Below are positions 31,865-39,919 of a stretch of DNA of 64,000 nucleotides, one piece after another (positions within the stretch are counted from its first letter, which is position 1; the number at the start of each line of letters is the position of its first letter). The DNA lies in NCBI GenBank assembly GCA_017458065.1, contig JAFTGD010000047.1:1-64000 (forward strand). Direction: 5' to 3'. The translations under genes and the position numbers were made by a program. The notes beneath the pieces were generated by a model that had not been told where the DNA came from, ran no database searches, and was given only the letters and a program-made list of their open reading frames with translations. The stretch is from Oscillospiraceae bacterium. GTDB lineage: Bacteria; Bacillota; Clostridia; Oscillospirales; Oscillospiraceae.

Positions 31865-33031
31865 TTGACCAGTCAGAAAAAGACTACGTTTGTTTTGCTT
31901 CTCCTGATTGCTGCGCTGCTGTCCGGCATTGTGCCTACAGCCGCAGCGGAAGGCGGCCAGAGCCCGCTTCACGTGATCGAATCGGATGAAGTCGACCGTC
32001 TGTTCCGGGACTATGTTGCGGAGAAGGGGCTGGACGCGGATCTGATCTCCGTTGCCTATGTGTATCCGGAGACCAGCGAGACCTGGTATCATCTGGAAGA
32101 CAAATGGTATTACTCCGCAAGCCTCTACAAGGTCCCGCTCATGATGATCCTGGCCGAGAGGGAATCGGAAGGGGAGCTGACGCAGGATTCTGTCATCAAC
32201 GGAATGACCCTTTCCGATATCGAAGAGACGGTCCTGGTCGATTCGAACAACGATGTGGCATATTCGACCATGCTCAGCATCGCGCAGCCGGATGTGTGCC
32301 GGGGCATGTTCTTGCGCTATGCCGGTCTTCCGGAGGACTATTACACATGGGACTTTTACGGCGGCAGCTATTTCACGGCCCGTTTTATGTCCGATGTCAT
32401 GACGACTCTGTACCGGGAGCCGGAGCGGTTTCCCCATCTGATATCCAGAATGAAGCAGGCGCAGCCGGGACATTATTTCCGTCTGAATCTCGGGGACAGG
32501 TTTGAAATTGCCCAGAAATACGGCAGCTATCACGAAATGGACGGTGCGGATTGGAATCATACCGCAGGCATTGTTTTTACCCCGCATCCGTTTATCCTGA
32601 CGGTCATGACCCGTTATGGCGGTATGGCGGAGACCGTGATCGCCGATCTGGCCGAACTTTTCTGCGCGTACACGCTCCAGGCCGATGAGCGGCTGGCAGC
32701 CCGGCAGGCAGAGGAACGCACTGAGGAGAAAAGCGAACCCGCTCCCACGGAAGAGAACGGGGATCCCGCACAAGAATTGTTTCAGGAAGCGGTTCAAAAC
32801 GATCCTGACAAAGAATTGGTCTCACAGAATTCGGGAAACAGCCCTGCTCCGGCTGAGGAGCCCCGAGAGGGGAAGGAGTCTGTGGACATCCGGACAGACG
32901 GGGCGGGAAGAACAAGATTGTTTGTCCTCTCGGCGGCAGTCGGACTTACTGTTTTTCTGATCGTTCTGGCGACAGTCCTGAAAAAGAAAAAGCGCTCTGC
33001 CCGGCAAAGCAGGCAGAGGCGAATAAGATAA
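31865..33031 (+). CDS. Exported serine-hydrolase-like protein (class A beta-lactamase fold)
   Basis: This 388-aa protein has a signal peptide (about 1-27), then SLYK at 86-89 as SxxK, SNN at 127-129 as the SDN equivalent, and HTAG at 232-235 in place of KTG. A long Glu/Pro-rich tail leads to a C-terminal membrane helix (about 352-372) and a basic end, so the domain is anchored outside. The TTG start 31865 follows GGGAGGAG. Homologous domains bind or process peptidoglycan or beta-lactams; the His for Lys change makes activity uncertain. It is co-directional with its neighbours. Confidence 0.68.
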   Translation: MTSQKKTTFVLLLLIAALLSGIVPTAAAEGGQSPLHVIESDEVDRLFRDYVAEKGLDADLISVAYVYPETSETWYHLEDKWYYSASLYKVPLMMILAERESEGELTQDSVINGMTLSDIEETVLVDSNNDVAYSTMLSIAQPDVCRGMFLRYAGLPEDYYTWDFYGGSYFTARFMSDVMTTLYREPERFPHLISRMKQAQPGHYFRLNLGDRFEIAQKYGSYHEMDGADWNHTAGIVFTPHPFILTVMTRYGGMAETVIADLAELFCAYTLQADERLAARQAEERTEEKSEPAPTEENGDPAQELFQEAVQNDPDKELVSQNSGNSPAPAEEPREGKESVDIRTDGAGRTRLFVLSAAVGLTVFLIVLATVLKKKKRSARQSRQRRIR

Positions 33032-33049
33032 GAAACAAAAGGGTACTGC

Positions 33050-33865
33050 ATGAAGCACATTTTGAAAAAAGGAATATGTCTTCTTCTGGTTCTCGGCTTC
33101 TGCATCTCATGTACGGCATGCGGAGGCAGTACGGGCTATGGCGTCAAAGCCATCATGACCCTTGTCGATCAGGAGTATTCCATCGCATTCCGCAATGACG
33201 ACCCGACAGCGTACTACGTGATCGGCGCCATACAGGCTCTGGACGAGGAAGGCAAACTCGGAGAGCTCTGCAGCAAATGGTTCGGGCAGAGGATCATTTC
33301 GTTCCCCCGCACCAACATCAGGCTGAGCGAACTGCCGGAACCCGAGTACAGAGAGTTCATCATCGGTCTGGATATCAACTCCTTCCCCCTCGCCTACGCG
33401 GCGAACGGGCAGTATTGGGGCTTTGACGTGGAATTTGCCATCGCCGTTGCGGAGAAGCTGGGATGGCTGATCAAAATGCAGCCGATCGAGAAAGAGAACG
33501 TGTATATCGAGCTCTCCTCCGGGAACATCGACTGTGCCTGGGGCGGCCTGGCGCTGGATCCCGCTGAGGTGGAAAGCCGGATTTATTCCAGATACGGACC
33601 CTATGTGGAAAACGACATTGTTGTAGCGGTCAGATCAAACAGCTACACCATGAACAAGATGATGCTGAACGGGAAAAAGATGGTCATGCCGTCAACACCG
33701 GAGGCCATGGATGCCCTGAACACGGATCAGAAGCTGATCAAACGCCTCGGTCAGATTACAAGGCTTGCCGGGGGCACGACGGAATGCTTCTCACAGCTCT
33801 ATGCCGGAAAATGCGATGCGGTATTGACCGACAGCACGGCGCTGTATTACTTTAACAGCCATTAA
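33050..33865 (+). CDS. Solute-binding lipoprotein, apparently circularly permuted
   Basis: This 271-aa protein has a lipoprotein signal ending at about Cys24. Residues 40-79 (DQEYSIAFRNDDPTA, then LDEEGKLGELCSKWFG) match the normal C-terminal end of family 3 amino-acid-type binding proteins. Residues 103-268 (FIIGLDINSFPLAY, GFDVEFAIAVAEKLGW, IDCAWGGL, CDAVLTDSTALYYF) match the rest, starting from the usual N-terminus. No copy of the C-terminal helix follows. The order is thus swapped relative to the family. No ABC permease is adjacent. Confidence 0.72.
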   Translation: MKHILKKGICLLLVLGFCISCTACGGSTGYGVKAIMTLVDQEYSIAFRNDDPTAYYVIGAIQALDEEGKLGELCSKWFGQRIISFPRTNIRLSELPEPEYREFIIGLDINSFPLAYAANGQYWGFDVEFAIAVAEKLGWLIKMQPIEKENVYIELSSGNIDCAWGGLALDPAEVESRIYSRYGPYVENDIVVAVRSNSYTMNKMMLNGKKMVMPSTPEAMDALNTDQKLIKRLGQITRLAGGTTECFSQLYAGKCDAVLTDSTALYYFNSH

Positions 33866-33874
33866 TCGAAAAGG

Positions 33875-33914
33875 CGGGATCCCCTGTGCCGAAAAGCGCA
33901 GGGGATCCCGTTTT
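33875..33914 (+). terminator. Terminator of the envelope cassette
   Basis: CGGGATCCCCTG (33875-33886) pairs perfectly with CAGGGGATCCCG (33899-33910) and is followed by TTTT. It lies 9 bp after the binding-protein stop. Confidence 0.9.
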
Positions 33915-33946
33915 ACTGCCAAAAAAGAATCCTGTTCCGGTGAAAC

Positions 33947-34294
33947 TTACTTGAAGAGAATCAGAGCAATGGCTTCCAGCGTCTCATCGCCGTTGTTCTT
34001 CAGAGAATGACCTTCGCCGTCGTCGACGAAAGTGACATCTCCCGGACCGACTGTGACGAGAGTGCCGTTGTCGTTATACTCTCCCTGCCCGTTTAAAATG
34101 TAATAGGTCTCGCCGTCGCCGTGGTGGATGTGCCAGCCGACTTCACAGCCGGGCTCCAGATACAGATGGTTGAAGACGCGGCCTTTGTTATACATCTCTT
34201 CGTTGGTTTCCAGGATCAGGCGCATTTTTGCCATTCCGTCTCCGTCGAACATCTTCTTCTGAACATACTTGGCATCTGCATTTTTACGAACCAT
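33947..34294 (-). CDS. Cupin-domain protein
   Basis: This 115-aa single cupin has metal ligands in HIHHGDGETYYILNGQGEY and a second motif GDVTFVDDGEGHSLKN. ATG 34294 follows AGAGGAG; the frame opens at 34327 without a site. The ligand or substrate is unknown. It is a monocistronic gene on the minus strand facing the terminator of the envelope cassette. Confidence 0.85.
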   Translation of the reverse strand: MVRKNADAKYVQKKMFDGDGMAKMRLILETNEEMYNKGRVFNHLYLEPGCEVGWHIHHGDGETYYILNGQGEYNDNGTLVTVGPGDVTFVDDGEGHSLKNNGDETLEAIALILFK

Positions 34295-34459
34295 GGGAGA
34301 TCTCCTCTCTAAATCGAATGATATCAAATTATAACGGACGAACTGAAAAATAGCAATAATATTTCTCTGATTTCGCGGGTTATCGTTTAATTAGGGCCTG
34401 TTAACTGACAAAAATCGCTGTTTTTTTACAATTTATTCTTATTATTTTGAAAAAAGGGC

Positions 34460-34488
34460 TTTTCAAAAAGAGTTTTTTCATTTATATT
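34460..34488 (+). promoter_or_regulatory. Possible promoter of the S1-domain gene
   Basis: TTTTCA (34460-34465) and TATATT (34483-34488) are spaced by 17 bp in a very AT-rich intergenic stretch (34320-34560) that otherwise holds no gene. The match at -35 is modest. Confidence 0.35.
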
Positions 34489-34563
34489 ATGGACACTTCT
34501 TAAGAGATGATCAAATTTGATTGTTCTTAGGCAGCAGCATATCTAGGATGGAGCTGATTATCC

Positions 34564-35004
34564 ATGGCTATTGAAATCGGCAGTATACAGGAGGGGAAAG
34601 TAACAGGTATCATGAATTTCGGCGCGTTTGTCGCCCTGCCGGGCGGGAAGAGCGGACTGGTCCATATCTCCGAAATATCAAATACCTTTGTGAAAGACGT
34701 ACATGATTTTTTGCAGGTCGGACAGATTGTGAAGGTAAAAGTCCTTGACATCAACGAACAGGGAAAAATCAACCTTTCCATTAAACGCGCACAGGAAGAA
34801 GAAAAGAAGGAAAAAGAAGAAGCACCAACACCAAAACCGATGCCGGCGCCCAAAACACAGGGACCGGAAATCGGCGCGGTTGCACCTCCGTCAGGGGATC
34901 TCAGCTTTGAAGAAAAGCTGAAAAAATTCATGCAGGCTTCCGACAGCAAGAATGCGGACAAACGCAGGAACACGGAGCGGAAGCAGCACGCGAGACGAAA
35001 ATAA
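34564..35004 (+). CDS. S1-domain RNA-binding protein (YabR/GSP13-like)
   Basis: This 146-aa protein has one S1 domain (about 4-75, GKVTGIMNFGAFVALPGGKSGLVHIS). A Lys/Glu/Pro linker and a basic C-terminus ending RKQHARRK follow. It resembles B. subtilis YabR and general stress protein 13, which associate with ribosomes or RNA. The exact role is not defined. Confidence 0.85.
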   Translation: MAIEIGSIQEGKVTGIMNFGAFVALPGGKSGLVHISEISNTFVKDVHDFLQVGQIVKVKVLDINEQGKINLSIKRAQEEEKKEKEEAPTPKPMPAPKTQGPEIGAVAPPSGDLSFEEKLKKFMQASDSKNADKRRNTERKQHARRK

Positions 35005-35033
35005 GCATGGGTTTTCCGTAACGGAATAAATCA

Positions 35034-35070
35034 CGGGCATACTTTGACTGAAACTGCCGAAGTATGCCCG
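35034..35070. terminator. Hairpin between convergent genes
   Basis: CGGGCATACTT (35034-35044) pairs with AAGTATGCCCG (35060-35070) around a 15-nt loop. There is a T-containing tract on the minus side (TGATTTATT) and none on the plus side, so it best serves the minus-strand gene ending at 35095, possibly both. Confidence 0.65.
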
Positions 35071-35094
35071 TGCGCGTTATGATCGGAAAAAGAC

Positions 35095-36456
35095 TTATGA
35101 CCGGATAAAGTCGCAGCTGCTGAGAAGATCCCAATTGCTGTTGTAGCGCATATAGACGAAGTGCCCGTTGTTGAGCGCGGCCATGTAGATCCCGCTGTCA
35201 AGATCGGTGTTGATGAACAGCGTTTCTCCGAAATTGGAGGGAAGATCAAAATTATAGGTGTTTCCGTCTCCGAAGCTGAGACGGAGCCATACTTCGTCTT
35301 TTGTGAGAATAACCCGCGAGGAGACGGACATCGCGGCAAAGTCCTGGCCGACGGTGTAGGGGAGCAGATGGGCATCCCCGAGGTAGACGACCCAGTTCCC
35401 GCAATAGGGCAGATACATCTCCAGCAGATCGGACCAGCGCTGCCTGTCGGGGAAGACGCCCTCAAAGCTGTTCAGCCAGTTGCGGGCGGCGTTCAGATCG
35501 CCCGCGCTGCACAGCATGAAAAAGTCACGGGTATAGTCGGTATCTTCGATGATCCGGTCCGGATAGTCGGCGCTGTCGGCGTAATCGCCGAGCGAGCGGA
35601 ACATTTCCGTCAGGGCATCCTTCAGCGGTACCAGCTGAGCGTCCGGCTCATCATTCAGGCGGATATCGGTCTGATCGCTCCCGCAGGCCGCACGGAGCTC
35701 ATCGACACAGCCGCTCCCGAGCCGCAGCGCTTCCGCAGAGGGCAAAGAGAAAATACTGGTCTGCTCGGGGTCCATGGAGATGCCGGCATAAATACGGCTG
35801 ACATCGTAACTGGAGAGGAAGTGGAAAATCGACACTGCTTTGCGGTATTTGCATTCGAGTGCTTTTTCCCTGCTGTCGGAGAAGCTGCCCAGGTCCTGAA
35901 AGGCGGACATGGCTTCGCTGTAAGCGCCGCTTTCCAGGAGCTGTTTGGCGTTTTGATAGGCTGTCTGATTCTGACGCAGCGCCTCTTCCTCCGCTTCTTT
36001 CTTCAAGCGCTCCGTTTCCCGGTCGATCCCGCTCCTGCACGCGTCGGCAAGAGAGACGCTGTCCTTATACTCGCCAAGCGCCTCAAAACGCTCTGCGGCC
36101 TCTTCATAAAGCACCATGGCAGCGGTTGTATGATCATCCAGCTCAGATACGGAGTGCCCCGCACTCTCGAGAGACGCTTCTTCCCCGGCTTCTGCGGCTT
36201 CCATCAGGCGGCCCGCTCGCAGATAGGGTATTTCCTGCTCAAGAAGCACAGCGCTATCGCGGTAGGACGGAATCTCCTGAAAAAGCGTTTCGGCGGCATC
36301 CCAATCCCCGGAACGAAGAAGATTCACTCCGCTGCGGTAACGGTGCTCACGATAGATCGCTCCCGGGGCAGCCGCCACGATCAGCACAAGCAGCAGGAGT
36401 ACCGGAATGATAAAAATGAGATGTTTCTTCTGGAAAAAGCCCTTTTTCATCGACAT
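35095..36456 (-). CDS. Membrane-anchored TPR-like repeat protein, unknown function
   Basis: This 453-aa protein has a short basic N-terminus and one membrane helix (about 13-34, HLIFIIPVLLLLVLIVAAAP), then alpha-helical repeats of the form GDWDAAETLFQEIPSYRDS, GEYKDSVSLADAC and GAYSEAMSAFQDLGSFSDS. The YxDS closings are typical of Clostridia repeat proteins. A C-terminal beta-rich domain (about 350-453) is unassigned. ATG 36456 is preceded by AGGGAAG; the frame is open to 36477. Confidence 0.7.
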   Translation of the reverse strand: MSMKKGFFQKKHLIFIIPVLLLLVLIVAAAPGAIYREHRYRSGVNLLRSGDWDAAETLFQEIPSYRDSAVLLEQEIPYLRAGRLMEAAEAGEEASLESAGHSVSELDDHTTAAMVLYEEAAERFEALGEYKDSVSLADACRSGIDRETERLKKEAEEEALRQNQTAYQNAKQLLESGAYSEAMSAFQDLGSFSDSREKALECKYRKAVSIFHFLSSYDVSRIYAGISMDPEQTSIFSLPSAEALRLGSGCVDELRAACGSDQTDIRLNDEPDAQLVPLKDALTEMFRSLGDYADSADYPDRIIEDTDYTRDFFMLCSAGDLNAARNWLNSFEGVFPDRQRWSDLLEMYLPYCGNWVVYLGDAHLLPYTVGQDFAAMSVSSRVILTKDEVWLRLSFGDGNTYNFDLPSNFGETLFINTDLDSGIYMAALNNGHFVYMRYNSNWDLLSSCDFIRS

Positions 36457-36551
36457 CACCACTTCCCTGCGTTTCATAACAGCTTATAGTACAAGTATAC
36501 CATGCAAATGCGGGAGTTTCAATCGGCTTTCAAACTTTTAATCCCATTTCG

Positions 36552-36580
36552 TTGACATCGGGTTTTAAAATGACTATAAT
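36552..36580 (+). promoter_or_regulatory. Promoter of rpiB
   Basis: A perfect TTGACA (36552-36557) and a perfect TATAAT (36575-36580) are spaced by 17 bp and end 37 bp before the rpiB start. This is the strongest promoter match in the window. Confidence 0.85.
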
Positions 36581-36617
36581 ATTTTCGATATTATGATCTA
36601 TATCGGAGGATTCAGAC

Positions 36618-37046
36618 ATGATTGCAATTGGTTCTGACCATGGCGGCTATGCACTGAAGCAGGCAATTATGAAGCACCTGGAAAGCAAGGGAGACAAGTA
36701 TACCGATTTCGGCACATACAGCGAAGCAAGCTGCGATTATCCGGATTACGGCAGAGCGGTGGCAAAAGCGGTCGCGGCAGGAGAGTATCAGTTCGGTATC
36801 ATCATCTGCGGTACAGGAATCGGGATTTCCATTACGGCGAACAAAGTCCCCGGGATCCGGGCGGCGCTCTGCGGAGACTGTTTTTCAGCGGAAGCGACCA
36901 GACTGCACAACGACGCAAATGTGCTCGCCCTCGGCGCTCGTGTTGTGGGAGAAGGCCTTGCCTGCAAGATCGTTGATACCTTCCTCGACACGCCGTTTTC
37001 CAATGATGAACGCCACATTCGGCGTATTTCCAAGATTGAGCCCTGA
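36618..37046 (+). CDS. rpiB: Ribose 5-phosphate isomerase B
   Basis: This 142-aa RpiB/LacAB-family enzyme interconverts ribose 5-phosphate and ribulose 5-phosphate. Its motifs are GSDHGGYALK at the start, IICGTGIGISITANK containing the catalytic Cys, and HNDANVLALGARVVG. TCGGAGG precedes ATG 36618. The next gene begins 28 bp downstream and may share the transcript. Confidence 0.95.
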   Translation: MIAIGSDHGGYALKQAIMKHLESKGDKYTDFGTYSEASCDYPDYGRAVAKAVAAGEYQFGIIICGTGIGISITANKVPGIRAALCGDCFSAEATRLHNDANVLALGARVVGEGLACKIVDTFLDTPFSNDERHIRRISKIEP

Positions 37047-37074
37047 GAGGGCGAGCGAATAAGGAGTATTTGCT

Positions 37075-38247
37075 TTGGCGCGCAACTCTGATTTTTATCG
37101 GGGGAGAAGACAGAAGCGTAATTACTGGCTGATCCCCTTTATTATGCTGATTGCATTGATCACGCTGCTGGTTGTGCTTTTTTACGGCCTGCAGAAATAC
37201 GCCGTGATCAGCGACGACAAAGTAAAGGTCGTATTCTCGGACACTGCGGAGACGACGGAAAGCGCGGGCCAGCGAGAAGAAGCGACGACAATGGTTTTTG
37301 ACACCGTTGTGCCGGAGATCATTTTCGAAGCGCCGGATTATTCTCGCGTTGTGGCAGTCGCCGGGAAAAGGGTCAGGCCCCTGCGGGCTGTCTATATCAG
37401 TGCAGACGAGATCAGCCAGGAGCGGCTGGAAAACGCGGCCATCAACCTCATCGACGGGAATGCGCTGATGATCGAGATGAAGCCCAGAAGCGGACAGCTG
37501 ATGTGGAACTCCTCGGCATCCCTGGCGGTCAGCTACGGTCTGTCCACCGACAATGACTTTACCAACTCTCTGCCCAGTCTGATCCCCACGCTGAAAACCC
37601 GCGAGGATGGGAAGGAAGTCTATATGGTCGCCCAGATCAGCTGCTTTATCGACGAAATGCTTGCAACAAGAAGCACCCAGTATGCGCTGAGAACCGAGAG
37701 CGGCTTCAATTACAGCGACGAGAACGGCACCTGGGTGGACCCGTACAACGCGGAACTCAGAAACTATATTATCCAGTTGGTACGGGAACTGTATGACATG
37801 GGCTTTGACGAGGTGGTCCTCGCGGATGTGATGCACCCTGTCGGCGCGACGGTGCAGACCGCGGAAGGGGAAACGATCAAGGCAAAATTCCTCTATTCCC
37901 GTGAGATGTCCACCGAGCCGGATCCGGTTACGGCGATCTGCGGGTTTGCGGTTTATGCGGCCAACGAGCTGGAAGACCGTCCGGGGCTGCTCTCCATCTA
38001 CACCGACAGCCCGCAATCACTTGTCCGCTATAATGAGGACAGCGGTCAGAACGCGGTGTTGTTTATGAAGATTTATGACCGGGTGTTTTACCGCACGGAC
38101 CGTTACACCTATACCTACAACCTCCAGGATATGGAGGGGAGCGTGCCCTTCGGCAATATTCAAGACCGTTTTGTCCCGGTGGTCATTAACCTGATTCCCC
38201 ATGACAACAGCTCCTGGGTCTATATTGAGAGACTTGCGGAGGAATGA
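37075..38247 (+). CDS. Membrane-anchored glycoside-hydrolase-like protein (DUF4015 type)
   Basis: This 390-aa protein has a basic N-terminus, one helix (about 17-40) and an extracellular TIM-barrel-like domain. The segment VDPYNAELRNYIIQLVREL, followed by MGFDEVVLADV, is typical of the putative glycoside hydrolase family PF13200. TTG 37075 follows AAGGAG by eight bases. The substrate is unknown; a cell-wall or polysaccharide role is inferred from location and fold. Confidence 0.72.
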   Translation: MARNSDFYRGRRQKRNYWLIPFIMLIALITLLVVLFYGLQKYAVISDDKVKVVFSDTAETTESAGQREEATTMVFDTVVPEIIFEAPDYSRVVAVAGKRVRPLRAVYISADEISQERLENAAINLIDGNALMIEMKPRSGQLMWNSSASLAVSYGLSTDNDFTNSLPSLIPTLKTREDGKEVYMVAQISCFIDEMLATRSTQYALRTESGFNYSDENGTWVDPYNAELRNYIIQLVRELYDMGFDEVVLADVMHPVGATVQTAEGETIKAKFLYSREMSTEPDPVTAICGFAVYAANELEDRPGLLSIYTDSPQSLVRYNEDSGQNAVLFMKIYDRVFYRTDRYTYTYNLQDMEGSVPFGNIQDRFVPVVINLIPHDNSSWVYIERLAEE

Positions 38248-38250
38248 GAT

Positions 38251-38940
38251 ATGCTTGAGAAGACCATCACCGTTTCTCCGGAGCCTTTCCGTATTTCTGC
38301 CCTCTTCCGGGAACTTCAGGATATTGCGGGCGAAGCCGTGATCCCCTGGCACGCAACCGGACCGGAGCTTGAAAAACTGGGGCTTATGTGGGTCGTCGTC
38401 CGCTATGAGGTCAATCTCGAGCGGCAGCTGATCCCCGGGGAAACCCTGACGCTCTGCACCTGGGCATCCCCGGTTCGGCATCGGCTCAGCCAGCGTAATT
38501 ACCTCGCCTATGACCGGAACGGCAGCTGTGTCCTGCGCGGCGCCGGGATCTGGGCGCTGGCCGATCGGAAGACCCGGGCCATGGTCGACCCGGAGGAACG
38601 CCATGTTGAGTTCCGCGCCGAGACGAACGGAAAGGAACCGCCCCGGCCGGGGACGCCGAAGAAGCTTGCGCTGCAGAGCCGCGCCGCCTACACGGTGACG
38701 GAAGAAGTTCTGGACATGAACGGGCACATGAACAATACCCGTTATTTTGACCTGGCACAGGATCTGGCAGGCGAGACCTTCCCGGTGCAGGAGCTGCGCC
38801 AGGTGAGGGCGGTCTACAGCAGTGAGGCCAGGCTGGGGGATATGCTTTCGGTCGAATGGGGGCAGGACGGGAAGGAATGGTACTTTACCGGAGAGAAAAA
38901 CGGAGAGACCTGCTTCCAGATCAGCTGGCAGACAATATGA
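38251..38940 (+). CDS. Acyl-ACP thioesterase
   Basis: This 229-aa double hot-dog protein has the HotDog motif DMNGHMNNTRYFDLAQDL (about residues 154-171) and an N-terminal half with VRYEVNLERQLIPGETL. It matches bacterial FatA/FatB-like acyl-ACP thioesterases (PF01643), which release fatty acids from ACP. It starts three bases after the previous stop. The chain-length preference cannot be read. Confidence 0.85.
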   Translation: MLEKTITVSPEPFRISALFRELQDIAGEAVIPWHATGPELEKLGLMWVVVRYEVNLERQLIPGETLTLCTWASPVRHRLSQRNYLAYDRNGSCVLRGAGIWALADRKTRAMVDPEERHVEFRAETNGKEPPRPGTPKKLALQSRAAYTVTEEVLDMNGHMNNTRYFDLAQDLAGETFPVQELRQVRAVYSSEARLGDMLSVEWGQDGKEWYFTGEKNGETCFQISWQTI

Positions 38941-38958
38941 TAAAAGGCTGAAAATTGT

Positions 38959-38987
38959 TTGACTTTAGAACGGTTTCCGTGTAAGAT
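38959..38987 (+). promoter_or_regulatory. Predicted promoter of nfnAB
   Basis: TTGACT (38959-38964) and TAAGAT (38982-38987) are spaced by 17 bp, 65 bp before the nfnA start. AAGGAG lies just upstream of that ATG. Confidence 0.55.
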
Positions 38988-39052
38988 AAAATCAGAAAGC
39001 AGAGATCATCGCGATCTTTTGCGATTAATTAGACTGATAAAGGAGTACAGTC

Positions 39053-39919
39053 ATGTACAAGGTAGTAACCAAGCGTTTTTTGAATGACGCAAAGAGTATC
39101 TGTCTGTTTGAAATCGAAGCGCCGCTTGTGGCAAGGCATGCCCAGGCGGGACAGTTTGTCATTTTCCGGCTGGATGAGCAGGGCGAGCGCGTCCCGGTCT
39201 CCGTCGCCGGCTATGACAGGGAAAAGGGCACGGTCAGCGTGATGGTTCAGGCTGCCGGAAAGACCACCAGGATGCTTCACACCGTGGAGCAGGGCGACTA
39301 CATCTCGGACTTTGTCGGCCCGCTGGGCAAGGCGACGGAGATGGAAGGCCTCAAGAAGGTCTGTGTGGTCGGCGGCGGCGTCGGCTGCGCCATTGCCTAT
39401 CCGATCGCGAAGGAGATGCACGCGCGCGGCATTGACGTCACCTTCATCGGCGGCTTCCGCAGCGCGGATATCGTCATCCTGAAGGACGAGCTGAAAGCGG
39501 CCTCCAACAAGCTCATCATGTGCACGGACGACGGCAGCTACGGCGAGAAGGGCTTTACCACGGTGTTCCTGAAGCAGGAGATCGAGGCCAATATCGCCGA
39601 GGGCAAGCCCCAGTTCGACCGCGTGATCGCGATCGGGCCGGATATCATGATGAAGTTCCTGGCCGATGTGACCCGTCCCTATGGGATCAAGACCATCATC
39701 TCGCTCGACCCGATCATGGTGGACGGCACCGGCATGTGCGGCTGCTGCCGCGTCATCGTCGGCGGCGAGACGAAGTTTGCCTGCGTGGACGGCCCTGACT
39801 TTGACGCCCATGAGGTGGACTTTGACAGCCTGCTGAAGCGTGCGGCGTTCTACAAGGACGAGCAGGATGAGGCGGCAAAACATATCTGCAAGATCACGGG
39901 AGGAAAGAGAAATGGCTAA
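39053..39919 (+). CDS. nfnA: NADH-dependent ferredoxin:NADP+ oxidoreductase subunit A
   Basis: This 288-aa protein has FAD and NAD domains of the ferredoxin-NADP reductase type (VVGGGVGCAIAYPIAKEM) and a C-terminal [2Fe-2S] site (GTGMCGCCRVIVGGETKFAC). With NfnB it forms the electron-bifurcating transhydrogenase of anaerobes, coupling NADH, ferredoxin and NADP. A sulfide dehydrogenase-like role (SudA/B) is the alternative. The stop overlaps the nfnB start by 8 bp. Confidence 0.88.
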   Translation: MYKVVTKRFLNDAKSICLFEIEAPLVARHAQAGQFVIFRLDEQGERVPVSVAGYDREKGTVSVMVQAAGKTTRMLHTVEQGDYISDFVGPLGKATEMEGLKKVCVVGGGVGCAIAYPIAKEMHARGIDVTFIGGFRSADIVILKDELKAASNKLIMCTDDGSYGEKGFTTVFLKQEIEANIAEGKPQFDRVIAIGPDIMMKFLADVTRPYGIKTIISLDPIMVDGTGMCGCCRVIVGGETKFACVDGPDFDAHEVDFDSLLKRAAFYKDEQDEAAKHICKITGGKRNG

